From the NCBI GenBank assembly GCA_937926845.1, contig CALBBS010000228.1, positions 1 through 8,626 of the forward strand: a DNA stretch of 8,626 nt. Direction: 5' to 3'. Of the stretch, positions 1 to 7,395 are shown one piece after another; the stretch's first letter is position 1, and every line of letters begins with the position of its first letter. The notes under the pieces were generated by a model. The model did not search any database and was not told where the DNA came from. It saw only the letters and a program-made list of their open reading frames with translations. The stretch comes from an uncultured Atopobium sp. (lineage in GTDB: Bacteria > Actinomycetota > Coriobacteriia > Coriobacteriales > Atopobiaceae). Both the position numbers and the translations under genes were made by a program.

Positions 1-579
1 TCCGATCTTGCCCGCAGTTGGCTCATCCAGCAAAAGCAGCTTTGGGCGCATGACAAGCGCTGCAGCAAGGGCTACTAGCTGCTGTTCTCCCCCGGAAAGC
101 TCGTTGCAGCGTTTATGCAAGAGCGATTCCATGCCAAAGAAACTGACCGTCTCAAAAATGCGACGGCGCATTTCTTTCTCTGAAACGCCTCGATTTTCCA
201 GGCCAAAAACCAACTCTTTCAAAGGTGTCTCGCACACAAGTGCTTGTGAAGTGGCTTGTGGCACAAATGCAATGGTGTCTACGGATTGCGCCTGCGTCAT
301 CGTAGAAACCTCTTGGCCGCAAACAATAATGGAACCCTCTCTCCTACCTTGAGGCGCAATCTCGGGCTTGATAAGGCTCAAAATAGTAGACTTGCCTGAA
401 CCAGTTGATCCCAGTAAAAGACTAATCTGACCAGCACAAACCTCACAGGAAAAATCTTCTACGGCGTTACGGTCTAAAGTTAGAGCATACGCAAACGAGA
501 GATTCTGAATAGCAAGAACTACTTCTTTACTACCTAAAGAAGTAGGTGAATTCTGAATATAGGAAGAATGCTCACTCAT
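1..579 (-). CDS. ecfA: ECF/CbiO-type ABC transporter ATP-binding protein (C-terminal part outside the window)
   Basis: This is the cytoplasmic ATPase that powers an energy-coupling factor importer together with the EcfT protein encoded just before it. The first 193 residues are visible and the gene runs off the window edge. Reading from ATG 579, I see Walker A GSTGSGKST (residues 57-65), a Q-loop in VPQ (Q108), the ABC signature LSGGEQQ (161-167) and Walker B LLLLDEP with catalytic E186. The motif order and spacing are those of a complete nucleotide-binding domain. The start overlaps the stop of ecfT as ATGA, and GGGAG lies 8 nt upstream of it. An oddity is that the D-loop after Walker B reads DEPTAGKIG, where most family members have L-D after the equivalent of TAG. 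The protein may be a one-domain EcfA or the first half of a fused double ATPase; the visible part cannot decide this. The family call is firm, and the ECF assignment rests on the neighbouring EcfT. Confidence 0.9.
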   Translation of the reverse strand, partial: MSEHSSYIQNSPTSLGSKEVVLAIQNLSFAYALTLDRNAVEDFSCEVCAGQISLLLGSTGSGKSTILSLIKPEIAPQGRREGSIIVCGQEVSTMTQAQSVDTIAFVPQATSQALVCETPLKELVFGLENRGVSEKEMRRRIFETVSFFGMESLLHKRCNELSGGEQQLVALAAALVMRPKLLLLDEPTAGKIG

Positions 580-1508
580 ACAGACTGCTCCCATAAAACA
601 GTATCAATACGCACAAAAATTGCTGGTAAAACGGTAAACAGCACTACGCCCAGATACCAAAAACTCACCTGAAACTCTGGCATAGTGGGGTAAAACTCCC
701 AAGCTTGTACCAGCATATACAAAGAAACCGCTGCTATAACGCTTAAAAAAACAAATACCAGCAACGCTACAGTATCGTAGACATCAAGCACTTCAGTGTT
801 CCATCTGCTCCTGTGCCCTGTCATCCCCCAACCTCGAGACACAATAGACTGAAACGTACTTATCGACTTCTCCAGCGCGCTCATGCACACTGCGTTAATG
901 GTGGTAGCTGATTGCGCAATAGTTTTTCTTACGCTCAAAAGACGGCTTTGACTTGGAACACGTCTTATCTGATGTGACTGCACGGCAGAATCACACCTTC
1001 TAGCTGCGGTATTTGCTGACTGGATTTGGCGGGCTGTTGTCAGATCAGAAAGTAGTTGTGGCATAAGCTGCAAAGAAAGACTCAAGACCAGCTGCAATCC
1101 CGGAAAGCGCATGCTTGAACGCTGCAACATCTCGAGCGGCGACACTACTGCAAACAGGCACTCAAGCCAGCTCAAAGTACTTACAAGCACCAGGCCTGAG
1201 GTAGCCCCGTACACCAGACTTTCTACGTACAGCTGTGTGTGTCCAAAAGAATACAATACGGTAGAGCCAGATGCCGAGAAAAACGGATTGAGTATCGCCA
1301 TCAATATAATAATTGGAGCATACCAAACAAGCTGTTTAGCAGCATGTTTGGTGTCAAACAACTGGATTGTACAAAGCTGCGCTCCTAGAAAAGCAATCAG
1401 CGCGCAGAGAGGCTGAAAAGAAAATGCGGCAAGTGCAACCTCGCATCCAAACAACACAACCGTAGCAAGTGGATGAAGGCGAGAAAAGCTTGTGCGCGTG
1501 GGATTCAT
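576..1508 (-). CDS. ecfT: Energy-coupling factor transporter transmembrane protein EcfT (CbiQ family)
   Basis: This 310-residue membrane protein is the T component that couples ATPase motion to a substrate-binding S component. The N-terminus (HPLATVVLFG, then a hydrophobic stretch to about residue 50) and residues 62-128, including NPFFSASGSTVL and a following hydrophobic segment, match the usual EcfT pattern. The two cytoplasmic coupling motifs are visible. The first lies in ARQIQSANTAARR (159-171), which resembles the family R-I-x-x-A-Q-x-A-R, and the second is SRGWG (224-228), resembling A-R-G-[YF]-G with Ser in place of Ala. The stretch between them (170-195) is rich in Arg. Two more membrane segments follow at about 244-270 and 282-300. 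At 310 residues it is somewhat longer than a common EcfT of about 260-280. Its ATG 1508 overlaps the previous stop as TAATG, and its own stop overlaps the ATPase start as ATGA, so it is probably translationally coupled on both sides. The substrate is unknown because no S component is in view. Confidence 0.87.
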   Translation of the reverse strand: MNPTRTSFSRLHPLATVVLFGCEVALAAFSFQPLCALIAFLGAQLCTIQLFDTKHAAKQLVWYAPIIILMAILNPFFSASGSTVLYSFGHTQLYVESLVYGATSGLVLVSTLSWLECLFAVVSPLEMLQRSSMRFPGLQLVLSLSLQLMPQLLSDLTTARQIQSANTAARRCDSAVQSHQIRRVPSQSRLLSVRKTIAQSATTINAVCMSALEKSISTFQSIVSRGWGMTGHRSRWNTEVLDVYDTVALLVFVFLSVIAAVSLYMLVQAWEFYPTMPEFQVSFWYLGVVLFTVLPAIFVRIDTVLWEQSV

Positions 1509-2164
1509 TAGTTCACCGCGTTAACGTATGTCCAAACAACCGAATCGCCATCATGCAGAACATATGCATCTGACGTGTAGTTAGGCTGAACACCGTTAAC
1601 TGAGTATACCCAGCCACTTTGTGGACCGTGATCACGCTCTGCAAGCCCATTAATAGCCGCAACGTACATACCAAACGACGTGCTACGTGCATTTACCCCG
1701 GCTCCACTTGCAAGCAATGCGTCATAGACTGACGTACCCTCTTGCACCTGGAGGTTAACGGTAAATGAAGACCCTTTGGCTGCAGAGCCATCAACCGTAA
1801 CACTTACAGAAAGCGCACTATTCTCTTTACGAGGAGCAGCTACAGCGTTTGTTGAGTTACCAGAGTTAGAAGGCTCCGACGTTTTCTGATTAGAAGAATC
1901 CTGCGTTTTAGACGCATCAGCATTTGATTGAGCGTCTGAACTAGAGCTCCCTTGCGTCTGTGCCGTCTGAGAATCTGTTTGCGTGCCAGAAGCACCTGCT
2001 ACCGTCTGGCCTTGTGCGGTAGGAGCTTCTTGAGCAGAAGTGCTTGAAGCAGGCGCAAAGAAATACTGAATCAATGTCCATGCAAAGAAAAGCATGAACA
2101 AAAAAGATGCTATTGATGCTGCCAAATAGAGAATCCGTTTGGACTCTCTTGTAAGCTTAACCAC
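1508..2164 (-). CDS. Membrane-tethered DUF4430 (transcobalamin-like) domain protein
   Basis: This 218-residue protein has a short basic N-terminus (VKLTRESKR), one hydrophobic segment at about 11-36, a Ser/Thr/Gln/Ala-rich linker (about 39-112) and a DUF4430 domain at about 115-215. The domain is recognised by the pattern EGTSVYDALLASG, the central YVAAINGLAERDHGPQSGW, and the closing SVNGVQPN...DGDSVVWTYV. DUF4430 is related to the C-terminal domain of vertebrate transcobalamin/intrinsic factor, so ligand binding outside the cell is a reasonable inference but is not shown here. There is no Cys, so it is not a lipoprotein, and the N-terminal segment probably acts as an uncleaved anchor. The start is GTG 2164, which overlaps the preceding TAG stop (TAGTG), with AGGTG a few nt upstream. 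The position between a large DUF4430 surface protein and EcfT suggests it is the membrane-proximal binding protein of an ECF uptake system. The domain call is confident; the role is inferred. Confidence 0.82.
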   Translation of the reverse strand: MVKLTRESKRILYLAASIASFLFMLFFAWTLIQYFFAPASSTSAQEAPTAQGQTVAGASGTQTDSQTAQTQGSSSSDAQSNADASKTQDSSNQKTSEPSNSGNSTNAVAAPRKENSALSVSVTVDGSAAKGSSFTVNLQVQEGTSVYDALLASGAGVNARSTSFGMYVAAINGLAERDHGPQSGWVYSVNGVQPNYTSDAYVLHDGDSVVWTYVNAVN

Positions 2165-5100
2165 TATCTCACCTGGCCTCGGCCATTGGAAACGTGGTGA
2201 ATTGCAGCAGTTTCTTTCTTAAGCAACGCTACAAATACTGCAAGAACTGCACCAGAAGCAAAGAAACCAAAGACGCTCAGAAGTGGAATGGTAGGCGCAG
2301 AGGACACCTGCTGTGGGGCAGCAGCCTGCTTATTTGAGTATTCAGTAGGTGGAAGCTGCTTCTCGTCAGAGTTAGTGTCTGCAGTCTTGTTCTCAGATGG
2401 AGCCTTTGTAACCTCCTCACCAGCACTCGCAGCGGTGGTCGAGGAAGTTTCATGCGCAGCTGGAGATGAAGGATCTTGAGCTGGCACGTTTGTAGCTGTG
2501 GAATCTGTCCTGCTAAAAATGTCTCCAGATGGCTGGGTATTCTCGCCAGAAGGTTTCTGATTAATAAGCGAGAAAAGCGTGCCAGAGTCATTGGTGTAAT
2601 AAAGGTTACCCTCAAAGTCTGCAATGACTGACGATGTGGTGTAGTTCTGGTGATCTTTATCTGGAGTGTAGATCTGAGCTGCTCGGCTGGTGCCCAGCTT
2701 GTATACCCATACGCCACCAGGTAGGCCGTTTACGGTGAAGTAGGCATAGGTACCATTTTGCTGAACGGAAACAAGAGGAGTGCTCTGAGACTTACCCTTG
2801 CCAGCACGAGCCTGGTCAGTCACCGTAAAGGTGTCAAGAGAAATCACAGAGATAGTACCGTAGCCCTCAGCATCGACGCCGTTAACAAAGACGTTAGAAC
2901 CGCTGATAGTTGGTGTAGAGGTAGATTCTGCTGCAAATTTGACCTGCTTCTCTTCAACAAGAGAAGAACCGTTTCTTCTAATCAGGTGCAGCGTGCCGTC
3001 ATTTCTGGTTACGGCAAGATAGGTTCCGTTACCGTTTTGATCAACGGAGACAGGAACAATACCTGCACGAATTGGCGAACCAAGGTTAAGCTCAGCCTCA
3101 ATGGCGCCGGTTGTACCGCTGATAAGCCTGACAGAAGAGGACTCGTCGCCAATCATAAAGTCAGAGCCAGAAGCCGCTGCACCAGACCAGTAATAACCTG
3201 AAGGCTGACCAGAGGTTGCTCCAGGGATATTTGCAGGCTGAGCGTTCTGCTTCCAGCGAAGCGCACCAGTCGCAGCATCAACAGCAACCATGTAGCCACC
3301 AGCTGCGTCAAATCCACTCATCTTAGTAAACTCAGCCAAGATGGTGCCGTTATTAACCGTCAGGCTAGAAACAGATTGCAGCGCATTGGTGGTATCCAGC
3401 GGCTCTGTCTTCCAGATGCACTCCATAGTTGTTGCCGAGAATGCGGTAAGACATCCATCATCGGTAGCAACAACAATCATGCCATTAACGTACAGAGGAC
3501 GTGCAAAGTACGAGACCTTGGAGCCAATCTCTGACTTGGCAATAAGGTTACCTGTTGCAGCGTCAACTGCTTTGAGAGTAGAACCGCTTACGTAATAGAC
3601 TGTGTCTTTAACAATGACCTGATCAGAAATAAATCCAGGTGTATTCTGAGTTCCTTCAGTGACACTCCAACGAAGAGCTGCAGAATTAATGGGGGTACTC
3701 TGCGTAGTAGTGGAACCGTTTCCACTACCAAAACCGCTCCAAGATGCCTCGTAATTAGGGTGCTCAGCAAATGGATTGATGACCAACTCATTTTGAGGAG
3801 TTGGAATGGAGCTATCCTGACCACCATATGACCAGGTAATGGTAGTGTTTTCGTCCAAGGCAACGTTATTTGCCATCTTGTCCGAAAGCTGACCGTTTAC
3901 AAAGAACTGCCACCATGTATAGGCGCCATCTACCTGCGCTGTTGCAAGCGTAAGTCCCTGTGAAGGCGACGTAATAGAAGACAAATAACCGCCCGCTGCA
4001 TCGTAGGTAAGGCCATTATTCTTCAGGTAGTCATACGTTACCTTGTCAGCAGTGGTACCCTTACGAACTTCAATAGTCTGCGTAGGAGCCCAGTGCTGAG
4101 GCTTACCATCTTTATCAAGACCTACTACAGAAAGAGTGACGGAAACAAGCTGACTTGGATCTGGGTCTTCCTCTACAGATCGAGCGCCCTTCTCGCCTGC
4201 CACAGTAAAGGTGGCAGAGACCTTCTGATTAGTAAGGGACTGGAACTGCTCGTTATCTGGATACAAGCTTGCATAGCGAGAATAGCGTGCACTTGAAAGA
4301 AGTGCCGAAACCGTAACAGACGTGTTGTACTCAGGAGTCTGTGCGAGAACAAGATTCTCGTTCTGAATGATTGTTGGCTGAGAAGAACTGTACGTGCGCG
4401 CCTGATCAGAAGGGCCCATGGGGTCGTATGTTGGGAACTCTGAAGGCACAATACCACTTGCGGTCTTATCGGTATTGTTAACATCATAAGACCAGGTCAA
4501 AGAGCCATCAGCAGCACGATAGAACTTGTTTGGTGTAGCCAGGGATTCAGAAACACTATCTTGTTTATTCTGCTGACCAGAAGGAGCAGCAAGTGCTTCC
4601 CAGAAATGAGCCTTAGACTCATTCATCAAAGCAAGCTCTGCATCAATGTCAGCCTGATTAAGCGGGCTTACCGTAACCGTAAGAGTCTTAGAGACTGATA
4701 CCTCGGGGTTTTCTTTATCGGTAACGGTGAGAGTGATGTCTACCTGCTGCGCGGAAGCAGAAGGTAGAGGCTGGTACACCGTTCCTCTATAGCCATTGAA
4801 CGTAATAGCAGCATTGGAGGAAGTGTACGTAAACTGATACCTCTTTCCGTCCAAGCCAAAGTTCTTTGGCGTAGGCATCTGCAGGTCGCCTGTAACTGCC
4901 TGGGCATTAATTGAGTGATTGGTATACACATCTTTAATGCTTGATGCCGAGAAACGCCTGTTAATGCGCCTCAACAGATTATTCTGTGCATCGGTAATAG
5001 CCGAAGGGTCCCCTGGAACCGTTATGGTAAAGGTTTTCTGATAGTTTGTCTGAGGAGCGTCGGAGCTGCTCAAAGAGATATTTGCAGTCAGCGTTACCTG

Positions 5101-5976
5101 CTTGTCACGAATGCCGCGGGTAACTGTTGCCTTATAAGGCTCAGTTCCATATCCATCAATGCGAACGACAGAGGTATCTGAGCTAGTCCAAGTGACCTTA
5201 GACCATGAAAGTTGGCTTCCATCTGCGGAAACAAGCTTATGTGGAAGGGTAAAGTCTGAAGTTACAGAAGATTCATTTTGTCCCGCTGCATATGATGGCG
5301 CAAGGTTTTGAGATACGTCAGCAAGTTGTGCCTGAGATTTTGCCTCATCCCAAGGAATTAAAACATTGCAGGTATATTGGACGGTCTTTCCATCTTTAGA
5401 AAGTTCGAAGGTAACTTTTGCCTGACGGAGGATAAGGGTGCTTCTCTGGTTAGTAAAACCGGCCGTATCCATCCAGAAGTACTCAATAGAACCATTAGTC
5501 ACAAAATCAGTAGAAATGCCTGCGTGAGCATATGAAGCTGTGGAAGACATCTGAACGTCTACTACACGGACGTTAACCTCTCCAGCACCAATGCGACGCA
5601 GCTCTTCTGCAACCATGGTGTTGAGGTTAGTATCTACACCATAGCGAGGTTTTGGCTTATAGAAGGAATTAGTCAGAGTTTCTACTGCCTGGTCCAGCGT
5701 TTTGTGTGGATAGTCAGTCTCATTTGTGGTTGCTGCAACGCCAGAGCCTGTCTCTTCAGAGGTTGTGGTTGCACCAGTTGTAGCTTCTACCGTACCAGAA
5801 GCAGCTTCCGTACCAGAAGCGTTGTCCTGAGCAGTAAGAGCATTCTCTGCTGAGGAGGTTGCAGTTGTTGTAGCAGTAGTGGTCAACTCCCCCGCTGCTT
5901 CTGCGAATGCAGGAGCTGGTAAGAGCGCAAGCACTAAAAGTATGGAGAAAAGGCTATTGAGCGCCTTTTTAAACAT
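2164..5976 (-). CDS. Large exported surface protein: Ig-like repeats, DUF4430, PQQ-like beta-propeller, C-terminal anchor
   Basis: The product is 1270 residues from ATG 5976. A Sec signal peptide (MFKKALNSLF plus a hydrophobic core) likely ends at AFA (23-25). A Thr/Ala/Glu/Ser-rich stretch (27-88) follows. Residues about 90-320 end in an atypical bacterial Ig-like domain (VTWTSSDTSVVRIDGYG... TFTITV); a second Ig-like unit lies at about 330-436 and a more divergent third at 442-594. A DUF4430-like domain covers about 610-717 (TWWQFFVNGQLSDK ... NTTITWSYGG). Residues about 765-1138 hold seven or eight PQQ-type propeller repeats, such as LKAVDAATGNLIAK and MVAVDAATGALRWKQ. A Ser/Thr/Ala/Pro-rich linker (1140-1225), one membrane segment (1229-1252) and a basic tail follow. 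No LPXTG or lipobox is present, so the protein is probably held by the C-terminal helix with its bulk outside. I chose ATG 5976 over the in-frame TTG 5994, because the latter would read the ribosome binding site GGAAGGA as codons and overlap lgt. It probably serves as the outer receptor or scaffold for the downstream ECF genes; no enzymatic role can be read. Confidence 0.85.
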   Translation of the reverse strand: MFKKALNSLFSILLVLALLPAPAFAEAAGELTTTATTTATSSAENALTAQDNASGTEAASGTVEATTGATTTSEETGSGVAATTNETDYPHKTLDQAVETLTNSFYKPKPRYGVDTNLNTMVAEELRRIGAGEVNVRVVDVQMSSTASYAHAGISTDFVTNGSIEYFWMDTAGFTNQRSTLILRQAKVTFELSKDGKTVQYTCNVLIPWDEAKSQAQLADVSQNLAPSYAAGQNESSVTSDFTLPHKLVSADGSQLSWSKVTWTSSDTSVVRIDGYGTEPYKATVTRGIRDKQVTLTANISLSSSDAPQTNYQKTFTITVPGDPSAITDAQNNLLRRINRRFSASSIKDVYTNHSINAQAVTGDLQMPTPKNFGLDGKRYQFTYTSSNAAITFNGYRGTVYQPLPSASAQQVDITLTVTDKENPEVSVSKTLTVTVSPLNQADIDAELALMNESKAHFWEALAAPSGQQNKQDSVSESLATPNKFYRAADGSLTWSYDVNNTDKTASGIVPSEFPTYDPMGPSDQARTYSSSQPTIIQNENLVLAQTPEYNTSVTVSALLSSARYSRYASLYPDNEQFQSLTNQKVSATFTVAGEKGARSVEEDPDPSQLVSVTLSVVGLDKDGKPQHWAPTQTIEVRKGTTADKVTYDYLKNNGLTYDAAGGYLSSITSPSQGLTLATAQVDGAYTWWQFFVNGQLSDKMANNVALDENTTITWSYGGQDSSIPTPQNELVINPFAEHPNYEASWSGFGSGNGSTTTQSTPINSAALRWSVTEGTQNTPGFISDQVIVKDTVYYVSGSTLKAVDAATGNLIAKSEIGSKVSYFARPLYVNGMIVVATDDGCLTAFSATTMECIWKTEPLDTTNALQSVSSLTVNNGTILAEFTKMSGFDAAGGYMVAVDAATGALRWKQNAQPANIPGATSGQPSGYYWSGAAASGSDFMIGDESSSVRLISGTTGAIEAELNLGSPIRAGIVPVSVDQNGNGTYLAVTRNDGTLHLIRRNGSSLVEEKQVKFAAESTSTPTISGSNVFVNGVDAEGYGTISVISLDTFTVTDQARAGKGKSQSTPLVSVQQNGTYAYFTVNGLPGGVWVYKLGTSRAAQIYTPDKDHQNYTTSSVIADFEGNLYYTNDSGTLFSLINQKPSGENTQPSGDIFSRTDSTATNVPAQDPSSPAAHETSSTTAASAGEEVTKAPSENKTADTNSDEKQLPPTEYSNKQAAAPQQVSSAPTIPLLSVFGFFASGAVLAVFVALLKKETAAIHHVSNGRGQVR
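5791..5820. repeat. Short direct repeat in the Thr/Ala-rich segment of the surface protein
   Basis: The 12-mer CGTACCAGAAGC occurs at 5791-5802 and again at 5809-5820, an 18-nt period that encodes two SGTEA-like units on the minus strand. The period is a multiple of three, so a change in copy number would lengthen or shorten the linker without shifting the frame. It sits in the low-complexity region just after the signal peptide, where such variation is usually tolerated. Confidence 0.6.
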
Positions 5977-5980
5977 GCTT

Positions 5981-6796
5981 CTAATTCCTTCCAACTTGTG
6001 GTGAATTTAGCCTTCTTGCCAAAACAAGCACCACAATTCCAAGTACAACTAAAGGCAGACTGAGCAACTGTCCCATGGTAATAAAGCTGCCAAAAAGGTA
6101 GCCAAGCTGCTCGTCTGGAACACGAACAAATTCCACGACAAACCTAAAAATGCCATAGAGCATCAAAAACGTTCCAATGAACGTTCCTTGTGGACGAGGA
6201 GGGTACTTCCTAGAAAGGACGTACAAAATGGCAAACATCACAAGGCCCTCGAGAAGTGCTTCGTAGAGCTGAGAAGGATGACGGTAGACCGCTCCTCCTG
6301 TCTCAAACATTACTCCCCAAGGCAGATCTGTTGGCTTTCCCCAAAGCTCACCGTTAATAAAGTTTGCGCAGCGTCCAAAGAAAAGACCAAGCGGCGCACC
6401 AATAACTCCCAGGTCACAGATGGTAGGGATAGAGAGACCCGATGCCTTACAGACAATAGAGCCGCCAACAACAGCGCCTACAAGGCCACCATGGAAGCTC
6501 ATGCCACCTTGACTTAAGGCAAATGCATCAAGTGGATGAGCCACATAATAACCTGCTCCGTAGAAGATAACGTAGAACAGACGGGCGCCAACAATAACGC
6601 CAAACGAGATGCCGACCATCAAATTAAGTACGTCATCAAGGGTAACGTTAAGTTTCCAGCGCTGAGCAGTTCTATACATAACTACGCCAGCAAGCACAAA
6701 GCCTACGAGATATGCCAGACCATACCATCTGATAGACAGCGGACCCAGAGAAAGTGCTACTGGGTTTAATGAATGATAGAAAACATCAAGCCACAC
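5981..6796 (-). CDS. lgt: Prolipoprotein diacylglyceryl transferase
   Basis: Lgt is an integral membrane enzyme that transfers a diacylglyceryl group from phosphatidylglycerol to the lipobox cysteine of prelipoproteins. The 271-residue length is normal. Family landmarks are all visible: RWYGLAYL near the N-terminus (Y25), GGMSFHGGLVGA with H102, the Lgt signature GRCANFINGELWG (141-153) with R142, N145, N148 and E150, HPSQLYEALLEG (173-184) and RFVVEFVRVPDEQ near the C-terminus. Several hydrophobic segments span the rest. The start is GTG 6796, with AGGA 6 nt upstream (cgtatt spacer); dcd ends 21 nt before it. Its last codons contain the ribosome binding site of the large surface protein, which begins 4 nt after the lgt stop. 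Neither exported protein downstream has a lipobox, so Lgt must serve other substrates and its place here may be only shared transcription. Confidence 0.97.
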   Translation of the reverse strand: MWLDVFYHSLNPVALSLGPLSIRWYGLAYLVGFVLAGVVMYRTAQRWKLNVTLDDVLNLMVGISFGVIVGARLFYVIFYGAGYYVAHPLDAFALSQGGMSFHGGLVGAVVGGSIVCKASGLSIPTICDLGVIGAPLGLFFGRCANFINGELWGKPTDLPWGVMFETGGAVYRHPSQLYEALLEGLVMFAILYVLSRKYPPRPQGTFIGTFLMLYGIFRFVVEFVRVPDEQLGYLFGSFITMGQLLSLPLVVLGIVVLVLARRLNSPQVGRN

Positions 6797-6817
6797 AATA
6801 CGTCCTACTTACTAAAA

Positions 6818-7375
6818 CTACTTTGAAAGAACATGCGAAGGAGTTGCTCCACGCTGACCCTGATAATGGCTGCCAAGATCTTTGCAGCCATAAGGACGCT
6901 CAACAGGAGAGCTCATACGCTCAAAGGAAAGCTGACCAATCCTCATGCCAGGATGCAAAATGATTGGAAGGTTAGCAACATTAGAAAGCTCCAATGTGAG
7001 CTCTCCGTCCCAACCTGGATCAACATAACCTGCAGTTGAGTGAATCATAAGGCCTAAGCGACCCAAGGTAGACTTACCTTCAAGTTTGCCAAGGATATCG
7101 TCAGGAATAGCAATGCGCTCAAGCGTAGTACCAAGCGCAAACTGACCAGGATGAAGTACAAAAACCTCGCCCTCTGGAACATCAATTGACTCAGTAAGAC
7201 CCTCTTGAGCTACAAGTGGATCAATTGAGGTGTGCGTAGAATTGCGGAAAATTCTAAAATTTGAGCCAAGACATACATCAACTGATGCAGGCTGTACATT
7301 CTGCTCACACAGAGGCTCAATAACGATACGACCAGCAGCAATCTCAGCTTTAATGTCGCGATCAGAAAGAACCAC
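6818..7375 (-). CDS. dcd: dCTP deaminase, probably the dUMP-forming (bifunctional) type
   Basis: This cytosolic enzyme of pyrimidine deoxynucleotide synthesis deaminates dCTP; the bifunctional type also removes pyrophosphate to give dUMP, the thymidylate precursor. I prefer GTG 7375 (185 residues, starting MVLSDRD) over the longer frame opening at GTG 7384. AAAGGTGG at 7381-7388 is then 5 nt upstream, whereas it would touch or cover the 7384 start. The resulting N-terminus also lines up with the known start MLLSDRD of the Mycobacterium tuberculosis enzyme, recalled from memory. Key motifs are QPASVDV, LEGKSTLGRLGL (S102, R106), HSTAGYVDPGW (A115), TLELSNV with the likely catalytic E129, and PYG...GSHYQGQRGATPS near the C-terminus. 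TAG[FY]VD instead of the E. coli TAHRID and the QGQRGPTPS-like tail resemble the bifunctional mycobacterial enzyme, so dUMP formation is inferred. It is followed by lgt after 21 nt. Confidence 0.95.
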   Translation of the reverse strand: MVLSDRDIKAEIAAGRIVIEPLCEQNVQPASVDVCLGSNFRIFRNSTHTSIDPLVAQEGLTESIDVPEGEVFVLHPGQFALGTTLERIAIPDDILGKLEGKSTLGRLGLMIHSTAGYVDPGWDGELTLELSNVANLPIILHPGMRIGQLSFERMSSPVERPYGCKDLGSHYQGQRGATPSHVLSK

Positions 7376-7395
7376 AACGTCCACCTTTCTTACGT

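Noticed and set aside
8..352. A 114-codon plus-strand open frame at the left edge
   Set aside because: It is the antisense shadow of the ABC ATPase, whose Walker A, signature and Walker B motifs are on the minus strand.
2330..2360. LPPTE near the C-terminus of the large protein as a sortase motif
   Set aside because: It lacks the final Gly of LPXTG, and about 15 residues lie between it and the membrane segment; membrane anchoring alone is the simpler reading.
2277..2717. A 146-codon minus-strand frame inside the large surface protein gene
   Set aside because: It is an alternate frame of a long clear gene, with Arg/Leu/Thr-rich composition typical of out-of-frame reading.
1508..5976. Lipoprotein anchoring of the two DUF4430 proteins, suggested by neighbouring lgt
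   Set aside because: Neither N-terminus has a lipobox cysteine; the small protein has no Cys at all.
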